Source of the DNA: Marmoricola sp.
Lineage (GTDB): Bacteria > Actinomycetota > Actinomycetes > Propionibacteriales > Nocardioidaceae
Direction: 5' to 3'
DNA length: 41,601 nt
Assembly: GCF_025965215.1 (NCBI RefSeq)
Contig: NZ_JAOPXI010000024.1
Span: forward strand, 1-41,601
Positions within the stretch are counted from its first letter, which is position 1; each line of letters starts with the position of its first letter. Shown here piece by piece: positions 36,132 through 41,601 of the stretch. The position numbers and the translations under genes were made by a program. Below the pieces are notes generated by a model. The model was given only the letters and a program-made list of their open reading frames with translations. It was not told the DNA's origin and made no database searches.

Positions 36132-36785
36132 TCAGTTTTCGGCGGCCTCACGCGCCGCGTCGATGGCGAGCGCCTGCTGGTGCACCACCTGAACCCGCTG
36201 GATGACCGTGATCGTGTTCGCCAGCGCCATCAGGCCCAGGACGATCGGGATCGCGACCAGCCAGTCCTCGCCGCCGCCGAGGTCGTCGATCAGGGCCGCG
36301 AGGCCGGTGGTCACCAGGGTGAAGACCAGCCGGTCGGCGCGCTCGGCGATGCCGACCTTGGCCTGCATGTTCAGCGACTCGGCACGGGCCCGAGCATAAG
36401 AGGTCACCGAGCCCATCGAGAGGCAGTAGATCGCGAGCGCGGCGTACCAGTTGTTGTTGCCCGGACCGACGTAGTACATCGCGAGGCCACCGAAGATGGC
36501 CGCGTCACCGATCCGGTCCAGCGTGGAGTCCCAGAACGCGCCGAACGTCGAGACCTTCCCGGACGCACGGGCCATGTAGCCGTCCATGATGTCGCTGAAC
36601 ACGAACGCGGTGATCACCAGGACGCCGACGAGCAGCTTGCCCTGGGGGAAGAAGATCAGCGCTCCGGCGACGACACCGACGGTGCCGACGAAGGTGACCG
36701 TGTTGGGACTGATCCCCCACTTGAGGAACAGGTTGGCGAGGGGCGCCCAGACGTTGGTCCAGAACTGACGGAATCTCTCGAGCAT
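36132..36785 (-). CDS. pgsA: CDP-alcohol phosphatidyltransferase (phosphatidylinositol phosphate synthase)
   Basis: A 217-residue membrane enzyme with about six helices. The full CDP-alcohol motif is visible as SDIMDGYMARASGK...FGAFWDSTLDRIGD, with Asp65, Asp68, Gly69, Ala72, Arg73, Gly82, Asp86 and Asp90. Position between a HIT gene and pdxS matches PgsA1/PIPS of actinobacteria, which makes phosphatidylinositol phosphate. The genes for PIM acyltransferase and mannosyltransferase that often follow are absent here. 33 bases separate it from the HIT gene. Confidence 0.9.
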   Translation of the reverse strand: MLERFRQFWTNVWAPLANLFLKWGISPNTVTFVGTVGVVAGALIFFPQGKLLVGVLVITAFVFSDIMDGYMARASGKVSTFGAFWDSTLDRIGDAAIFGGLAMYYVGPGNNNWYAALAIYCLSMGSVTSYARARAESLNMQAKVGIAERADRLVFTLVTTGLAALIDDLGGGEDWLVAIPIVLGLMALANTITVIQRVQVVHQQALAIDAAREAAEN

Positions 36786-36818
36786 GGTGGCAGCAGGTTA
36801 GCGGTTCCCTGCGACGGA

Positions 36819-37370
36819 TCAGTCCGACCACGCCTCGGCGAGCAGTCGCCGGGTCTCGGTGAGCAGCTGGGGCAGCGGTTTTGTCCGGCCGATCACCGGC
36901 ATGAAGTTCGCATCGCCCGACCACCGCGGCACGACGTGCTGGTGCAGGTGAGCCGCGATGCCCGCCCCGGCGACCGGGCCCTGGTTGATGCCGAGGTTGA
37001 ACCCCTGCGCGCCGCTGACGGCCCGGATCGTGCGCATCGCCGACTTGGTCAGCGACGCCACCTCGAGCGTCTCCTCGTCGGTCAGGTCGGTGTAGTCCGC
37101 GACGTGCCGGAACGGGCAGACCAGCAGGTGCCCGGAGTTGTACGGGTACAGGTTCAGCACGACGTACGCCGACCGGCCGCGACGCACGATCAGGCCGGCC
37201 TCGTCGTCCGGGTTCGCCGGGATCCGGCAGAACGGACAGGCCTGCTCCGAGTCGTCCTCCGGCTTGCTCTCGCCACGGATGTAGGCCATCCGGTGCGGGG
37301 TCCAGAGGCGCTCGAGATGATCGGGCTCCCCCAGCCCGTCCTGGTGGAGGTGACCCCCCTCCTGAACCAC
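36819..37370 (-). CDS. HIT family nucleotide hydrolase/phosphorylase
   Basis: 183 residues. The histidine triad is HLHQHVV near residue 118. Four cysteine/histidine residues near CPFCRIP and PFRH suggest the zinc-binding form known from the mycobacterial Ap4A phosphorylase-like HIT proteins. The conserved LERLWTPHRMAYIRG segment starts at about residue 19, so a start upstream of it is required; I take the GTG at 37370, two bases after the thrS stop. It is encoded between thrS and pgsA, as in other actinobacteria. Confidence 0.9.
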   Translation of the reverse strand: MVQEGGHLHQDGLGEPDHLERLWTPHRMAYIRGESKPEDDSEQACPFCRIPANPDDEAGLIVRRGRSAYVVLNLYPYNSGHLLVCPFRHVADYTDLTDEETLEVASLTKSAMRTIRAVSGAQGFNLGINQGPVAGAGIAAHLHQHVVPRWSGDANFMPVIGRTKPLPQLLTETRRLLAEAWSD

Positions 37371-37372
37371 CG

Positions 37373-39364
37373 CTACACCTGGACGCGATCGGCGACGGCT
37401 TGGCTGACCCTGGCAATCGCCTCGTCGATCGGTACGCCGTTGTCCTGGCGCCCGTCGCGGTAGCGGAATGAGACCGCACCGGCTTCGATGTCATCGCTGC
37501 CGGCGATCATCATGAACGGCACCTTCTGCAGCTGCGCGTTGCGGATCTTCTTCTGCATCCGGTCATCGGAGTCGTCGACCTCGACCCGCAGGCCCAGCTT
37601 GCGCATCCTCGCGGCCACGTCGTAGAGGTAGTCGGCGTGCACGTCGGCGACCGGGATCGCCTGGACCTGCACCGGCGCCAGCCACGGCGGAAACGCACCG
37701 GCGTAGTGCTCGACGAGCACGCCGAAGAACCGCTCGAGCGACCCGAACTTCGCCGAGTGGATCATCACCGGCTGCTGCCGGGTACCGTCCGCGGCCTGGT
37801 AGGCCAGCTCGAAGCCCCTGGGCTGGTTGAAGTCGTACTGGATCGTCGACATCTGCCAGGTGCGGCCGATCGCGTCGCGGCACTGGACCGAGACCTTCGG
37901 TCCGTAGAAAGCAGCGCCGCCCGGGTCGGGGACGAGCTCGAGACCGGAGGCGACGCAGACGTCCTCGAGCACCTTGGTCGCGGTGGCCCAGTCCTCGTCC
38001 GAGCCGACGAACTTGTCCGGCTTGGAGTCATCACGGGTGGAGAGCTCGAGGTAGAAGTCCTCGAGGCCGAAGTCCTTCAGCAGGCCCAGCACGAAGTCGA
38101 GCAGGTGCTTGATCTCGGCGGGCGCCTGCTCGGGCGTGACGTAGGAGTGCGAGTCGTCCTGGGTCATCCCGCGCACGCGGGTCAGCCCGTGGACGACACC
38201 GGACTTCTCGTAGCGGTAGACCGACCCGAACTCGAAGAGGCGCAGCGGGAGCTCGCGGTAGGAGCGCCCCCGCGACTTGAAGATCAGGTTGTGCATCGGG
38301 CAGTTCATGGCCTTGAGGTAGTAGTTCGCGCCCTCGAACTCCATCGGCGGGAACATCGTGTCCGCGTAGTACGGCAGGTGCCCCGAGGTGTGGAACAGGC
38401 CTTCCTTGGTGATGTGCGGCGTCCCGACGTACTGGAAGCCCTCCTCGATGTGGCGCTGGCGGACGTAGTCCTCCATCTCGCGCTTGATCACCCCACCCTT
38501 GGGATGGAAGACCGCAAGGCCGGACCCGATCTCGTCGGGGAAGCTGAACAGGTCGAGGTCACGACCGAGCTTGCGGTGGTCCCGGCGCTCGGCCTCCTCG
38601 ATGCGGTGCAGGTGCTCCTCGAGCGCTTCCTTGCTCTCCCACGCGGTTCCGTAGATCCGCTGGAGCTGCTTGTTCTTCTCGTCCCCGCGCCAATACGCCG
38701 CAGCGCTGCGCATCAGCTTGAAGGCCGGAATCCGCTTGGTCGTGGGCAGGTGCGGACCCCGGCAGAGGTCCTTCCACGCGATCTCGCCGTTGCGGTCGAG
38801 GTTGTCGTAGATGGTCAGCTCGCCGGCGCCGACCTCGGCACCGGCCCCTTCGGCTGCTTCCGCCGCCGAGCCCTTCAGGCCGATCAGCTCGAGCTTGTAG
38901 GGCTCGCCGGCGAGCTCGATCCGGGCATCGTCATCGGTGGTCACCCGGCGAGAGAACTTCTGGTTCTCCTTGATGATCTTGCGCATCCGGGACTCGATCT
39001 TCTCGAGGTCCTCCGGCACGAAGGGAACCTCGACGTCGAAGTCGTAGTAGAAGCCGTTCTCGACCGGCGGGCCGATGCCGAGCTTCGCGTCCGGGTAGAG
39101 GGCCTGGACGGCCTGAGCCATCACGTGCGCGGTCGAGTGCCGCAGGATGTCGCGACCGTCTGGGCTGTCGATGAGCACACCCTCGACCTCGTCGCCGTCG
39201 TTCAGCACGTGGGCCAGGTCGCGCAGGACCCCGCCGACGCGCGCTGCCACGACATCAGGCTGTGCGCTGAACAGCTCCCAGGCGCGCGTGCCCTCGGCAA
39301 CGGACTGCTCCACCGTGGCGCCTGGGTCGGCGGGTCTGATCACGGTGACGAGGACGTCGGGCAC
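37373..39364 (-). CDS. thrS: Threonyl-tRNA synthetase
   Basis: 663 residues. An N-terminal TGS-like domain is followed by the editing domain with [12 protein letters not shown]. The class II core shows [37 protein letters not shown] split by motif 2 and GMTQDDSH, and the C-terminal anticodon-binding domain ends the chain. The GTG start at 39364 has GGAG five bases upstream. It heads the thrS-HIT-pgsA-pdxS run. The 75-base gap to the desaturase gene contains no obvious terminator. Confidence 0.97.
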   Translation of the reverse strand: MPDVLVTVIRPADPGATVEQSVAEGTRAWELFSAQPDVVAARVGGVLRDLAHVLNDGDEVEGVLIDSPDGRDILRHSTAHVMAQAVQALYPDAKLGIGPPVENGFYYDFDVEVPFVPEDLEKIESRMRKIIKENQKFSRRVTTDDDARIELAGEPYKLELIGLKGSAAEAAEGAGAEVGAGELTIYDNLDRNGEIAWKDLCRGPHLPTTKRIPAFKLMRSAAAYWRGDEKNKQLQRIYGTAWESKEALEEHLHRIEEAERRDHRKLGRDLDLFSFPDEIGSGLAVFHPKGGVIKREMEDYVRQRHIEEGFQYVGTPHITKEGLFHTSGHLPYYADTMFPPMEFEGANYYLKAMNCPMHNLIFKSRGRSYRELPLRLFEFGSVYRYEKSGVVHGLTRVRGMTQDDSHSYVTPEQAPAEIKHLLDFVLGLLKDFGLEDFYLELSTRDDSKPDKFVGSDEDWATATKVLEDVCVASGLELVPDPGGAAFYGPKVSVQCRDAIGRTWQMSTIQYDFNQPRGFELAYQAADGTRQQPVMIHSAKFGSLERFFGVLVEHYAGAFPPWLAPVQVQAIPVADVHADYLYDVAARMRKLGLRVEVDDSDDRMQKKIRNAQLQKVPFMMIAGSDDIEAGAVSFRYRDGRQDNGVPIDEAIARVSQAVADRVQV

Positions 39365-39439
39365 AGGGGCTCCAGTCGTTGAAGGCGGACATCGCCTCGA
39401 TCGTATCGACGGTGGACGCCGAGCGCCTCGTCGGTCGGA

Positions 39440-40504
39440 TCAGGAGTCCCGAAGCTGGCTGGCCAGGGGGCAGTCGAACGGGTCCCTGGCGCGCAGGCCG
39501 ACGTTGTTGAGGTAGTCGACAACCAGGGCATAGGACCGGAACAGGCCGACCTCGGTGTAGGCGATCCCCTCGCGCTCGCAGTGCTCACGGACCAGGGATC
39601 GCGCCCGTTTGAGGTTGCACCGCGGCATGCTCGGGAACAGGTGGTGCTCGATCTGGTAGTTCAGACCGCCCATGAAGAAGTCGACCAACGGGTTGCCGTA
39701 GACGTTGCGCGAGACCATCACCTGTCGCCGCAGGAAGTCCAGCTTCATCGTCGCCGGAACGATCGGCATCCCTTTGTGGGCTGGAGCGAACGCCGCGCCG
39801 AGGCAGAACCCGAACACTGCCAGCTGAATGCCCAGGAAGGCGGCCGCCATCCCTACGGGCAGGAACACGAAGAGCACCGCGACGTAGACCGACAGCCGGG
39901 TCACGACCAGGACCAGCTCCAGCCGTCGCCAGGGCTGGCGCGAGGAACGGTCCAGGGTCGCGCGGACGCTGGAGATGTGCAGGTTGATGCCTTCGAGGGT
40001 GAGAAGCGGGAAGAAGAACCACCCCTGCCGGTGGGCGAGCCACCCCGAGAACCCGGTCCGCGCGTCCACGACGTCCGGGGTGAACCCAATGGCACCGGGT
40101 GCGATGTCCGGGTCGTAGGACGCCCGGTTCGGGCCCTTATGGTGCAGGTTGTGCTTCGTCCGCCACCACGCGAAGCTCAGCCCAGCGAACGCCCCGGCTA
40201 GGACGCGCGCGGTCCATGCGTTCCAGCTCGCCGAGTCGAACATCTGACGGTGGGACGCGTCGTGGCCGAGGAAGCCGAACTGGGTCACCACGATCCCCAG
40301 GGCAGCTGCCAGCAGGAGCTGGAACCACGAGTGCCCGAGCAGGGCGAATCCGACCCAGATCCCCGCGAAGGATCCGACCGCGATGCCGATCTGGCTCCAG
40401 TAGTAGACGCGATGTCGACGGAGCAGCCCGGCCTCCCGGATGCTCTCGGCAAGCTCGGTGTACCTGCTGGTGAACCGCTCATTGACCGGCGCGATCGAAG
40501 TCAT
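39440..40504 (-). CDS. Membrane fatty acid desaturase
   Basis: A 354-residue integral membrane di-iron enzyme that introduces a double bond into acyl chains. The three histidine boxes are present: HDASH (81-85), HNLHH (118-122) and QIEHH (284-288). The QIEHHLFP form marks the delta-6/acyl-lipid type group, as in mycobacterial DesA3. Two pairs of helices are expected. I take the ATG at 40504, which overlaps the stop of a 13-codon leader (ATGA); a TTG at 40522 in the same frame would add six residues but lacks a ribosome binding site. A possible promoter (TTGGAC, 18 bases, TACACC) lies at 40654-40625. Confidence 0.92.
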   Translation of the reverse strand: MTSIAPVNERFTSRYTELAESIREAGLLRRHRVYYWSQIGIAVGSFAGIWVGFALLGHSWFQLLLAAALGIVVTQFGFLGHDASHRQMFDSASWNAWTARVLAGAFAGLSFAWWRTKHNLHHKGPNRASYDPDIAPGAIGFTPDVVDARTGFSGWLAHRQGWFFFPLLTLEGINLHISSVRATLDRSSRQPWRRLELVLVVTRLSVYVAVLFVFLPVGMAAAFLGIQLAVFGFCLGAAFAPAHKGMPIVPATMKLDFLRRQVMVSRNVYGNPLVDFFMGGLNYQIEHHLFPSMPRCNLKRARSLVREHCEREGIAYTEVGLFRSYALVVDYLNNVGLRARDPFDCPLASQLRDS

Positions 40505-40542
40505 GGGGTGCACGCAGCACAAGCATGGGGGATGGCAGACAT
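40501..40542 (-). CDS. 13-codon leader reading frame before the desaturase
   Basis: ATG at 40542 opens MSAIPHACAACTP and ends in TGA at 40501, which overlaps the desaturase ATG as ATGA. AGGAG stands seven bases upstream, while the desaturase start itself has no usable Shine-Dalgarno. So ribosomes probably load on the leader and reinitiate at the desaturase. Two Cys codons and Pro codons could make the leader sensitive to stalling. Too short to be proven by sequence alone. Confidence 0.5.
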   Translation of the reverse strand: MSAIPHACAACTP

Positions 40543-40683
40543 GTCACAACTCCTGGACGGTGAAGGCGCGTCACCCTGGGTCCGGGAGTGATGTGCGAAG
40601 ACGCGGAATGCGCCGACCATTCAGGTGTAGCACCGGATCCGGGCATAGTCCAAGGCTGCGGCGGGACGCCTGCGCCACAACAA

Positions 40684-40707
40684 GACCCGGCTCGATCGAG
40701 CCGGGTC
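40684..40707 (-). terminator. Rho-independent terminator after the tRNA fragment
   Basis: A perfect 24-base palindrome (GACCCGGCTCGA / TCGAGCCGGGTC). On the minus strand it follows the tRNA 3' end by 11 bases and is followed by TTGTTG. It is the expected terminator of the tRNA gene whose 3' end lies at 40719, and it stays on the chromosomal side of the junction. It could also protect the desaturase from element transcription. Confidence 0.7.
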
Positions 40708-40718
40708 CTTGCGCTGCG

Positions 40719-40741
40719 GGTGGGCGATACTGGGTTCGAAC
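40719..40741 (-). other. Left attachment site: 3' fragment of a tRNA (probably tRNA-Val)
   Basis: The minus strand reads GTTCGAACCCAGT-ATCGCCC-A-CC: T-loop from G53, T-stem 3' strand, acceptor 3' strand, discriminator A and CC. No 5' part of the tRNA follows; identity to a tRNA stops after position 53. The 3' acceptor ATCGCCC fits actinobacterial tRNA-Val starting GGGCGAT, from memory. A tRNA 3' end followed at once by an integrase is the classic mark of an integrative element. The intact tRNA should lie at the other end, beyond this window. Confidence 0.7.
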
Positions 40742-40742
40742 A

Positions 40743-40767
40743 AGTCTTTCGGCCTCCGGCCAAGACT
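40743..40767. repeat. Inverted repeat beside the attachment site
   Basis: AGTCTT (40743-40748) and AAGACT (40762-40767), with inner GGCC/GGCC pairing, form a small hairpin starting two bases inside the element. It could be a binding site for integrase or excisionase. Position is suggestive; function is unproven. Confidence 0.4.
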
Positions 40768-40829
40768 GGACACAGGGGGCCAATACAGGCCTCTGACCTG
40801 CAGATTTGTAGTCTAGTGCCCTCAATCGC

Positions 40830-40882
40830 TTGTACCCCGAAGTGGACTGAATTAGGCTGTCATCGGATGCATATCGGATGCA
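40830..40882 (+). promoter_or_regulatory. Candidate integrase promoter with tandem repeats
   Basis: TTGTAC (40830-40835) and TAGGCT (40853-40858) are 17 bases apart. ATCGGATGCA occurs twice, at 40862-40871 and 40873-40882, an 11-base period at the expected transcription start. The repeats may be operator or integrase arm sites. The whole stretch 40543-40906 has no other gene that I can see. Confidence 0.45.
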
Positions 40883-40906
40883 AAATCAGGCCTTTGGAGA
40901 TACAAG

Positions 40907-41601
40907 ATGAGTCGAAGTAGCGCCTCTCGGCCGGCTCAGGAGAAGCGTGGCTTCGGGCAGGTCTCGAAGATGCGGAGCGGGCGCTATCAGGCCCGCTACA
41001 CCGGTCCCGACGGAGGCCGGCACTCAGCGCCTACGACCTTCGAAGCGAAGGAAGATGCCGTCGCATGGCTGCGCGCAGAGCGCCCGCTCGTCGAGGACCC
41101 CGAGAGCTGGGAGCCGCCCAAGGTCCGGTTGGTGAAGGCTCAGACCCGGCTCACGTTCGACAGTTACGCCGACAAGTGGTTGGAGGAGCGGCCACTCAAG
41201 CCGCGCACCCGTGCCCACTACCGCCGACTTCTCGACGTCCAGCTCTTTCCCACGTTCGGCGACATGGACCTGACCAAGATCACCACAGACGTCGTCAACC
41301 ACTGGTACGCCCTGATGGGTCCTAGTCGCCCCGCGTTGCGCGCACATGCCTACGCCCTGCTCCGGACCATCCTCAGCGAGGTCGAGCAAGACGAACTCAT
41401 CTCCAAGAATCCCTGCCACATCAGAGGTGCTGGAAACACCCGACGCGTCCACCGGGTCAAGCCAGCGTCCCTCGACGAACTCACCACGCTCGTCAGCGCG
41501 ATGCCCCAACGCCTCCAGGCGATGACCCTCCTCGCAGCGTGGTGCGGACTCCGATTCGGCGAGCTCACCGAGCTGCGCCGTAAGGACGTCGACCTCAAAG
41601 C
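40907..41601 (+). CDS. Tyrosine recombinase (phage-type integrase), cut by the window edge
   Basis: The first 231 codons are present and run off the right edge. The N-terminal part has a GFGQVSKMRSGRYQARYTGPDGGRHSA segment split by an AP2-like arm-binding fold, then the SAM-like core-binding domain (TFDSYADKWLEERPLKPRTRAHYRRLL). The catalytic domain begins with the first active-site Arg in AAWCGLRFGELTELR (about residue 216). The remaining catalytic residues and Tyr lie outside the window. ATG at 40907 has GGAG eight bases upstream. Its gene starts 166 bases inside the tRNA fragment, as for site-specific integrases of actinobacterial phages and integrative plasmids. Confidence 0.92.
   Translation, partial: MSRSSASRPAQEKRGFGQVSKMRSGRYQARYTGPDGGRHSAPTTFEAKEDAVAWLRAERPLVEDPESWEPPKVRLVKAQTRLTFDSYADKWLEERPLKPRTRAHYRRLLDVQLFPTFGDMDLTKITTDVVNHWYALMGPSRPALRAHAYALLRTILSEVEQDELISKNPCHIRGAGNTRRVHRVKPASLDELTTLVSAMPQRLQAMTLLAAWCGLRFGELTELRRKDVDLK

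Noticed and set aside
39365-39439. T-box or attenuator leader of thrS
   Set aside because: Only 75 bases to the next gene and no T-box motifs or stem structure visible.
40719-40741. Complete tRNA gene at this position
   Set aside because: Only the 3' 23 bases match; the 5' half, D-arm and anticodon arm are missing, so it is an attachment site fragment.

Overview
The window looks like chromosome from a high-GC actinobacterium, most likely Nocardioides or a relative in the Nocardioidaceae. The evidence is the gene order (rarA / aspS-hisS / DUF349 / rel-apt-secF-secD-yajC-ruvBAC-yebC-pdxT / pdxS-pgsA-HIT-thrS), the many GTG starts, the widespread 1-4 base stop/start overlaps, and a LexA box of actinobacterial type in front of ruvC. 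Almost everything is on the minus strand. The exceptions are a DUF349 gene and an integrase cut by the right edge. The genus is an inference.

Region by region. 1-1530: a cut small membrane protein gene and rarA. 1669-7872: a five-gene oligopeptide ABC importer with the unusual order dppC-SBP-dppB-dppD-dppF and a very strong hairpin after the binding-protein gene. 8043-11865: aspS, hisS and a metallo-beta-lactamase-fold hydrolase, overlapping end to end. 12012-13253: a DUF349 protein on the plus strand, divergent from the hydrolase. 13356-23459: a housekeeping run of rel, apt, secF, secD, yajC, ruvB, ruvA, ruvC, yebC and pdxT.

23491-31026 is the accessory highlight: nine genes in two tight minus-strand clusters. 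They encode three Ser/His-dyad (SipW/ER-type) signal peptidase homologues, four small secreted TasA/camelysin-like proteins with an alternative signal, a LamG-like secreted protein with the same kind of signal, and an LPNTG-anchored surface protein. One peptidase is fused to a substrate-like second half (membrane segment, AAWTSS motif, FN3-like domain). I read this as a dedicated system for exporting, processing and anchoring a surface fibre or coat, in the style of Bacillus SipW-TasA but with two signal 'dialects'. It sits between pdxT and pdxS, which are usually adjacent.

31159-34499 is an AurF-like di-iron oxygenase / ferredoxin-NADP reductase / TetR operon, with a perfect 10-base inverted repeat over its candidate promoter. 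34651-39364 carries an unrecognised gene coupled to pdxS, then pdxS, pgsA, a HIT protein and thrS. 39440-40542 is a membrane fatty acid desaturase preceded by a 13-codon leader reading frame whose stop overlaps the desaturase start. From about 40719 to the right edge the DNA appears to be the left end of an integrative element: a 23-base 3' fragment of a tRNA (probably tRNA-Val), then short repeats, a candidate promoter and the first 231 codons of a tyrosine integrase.
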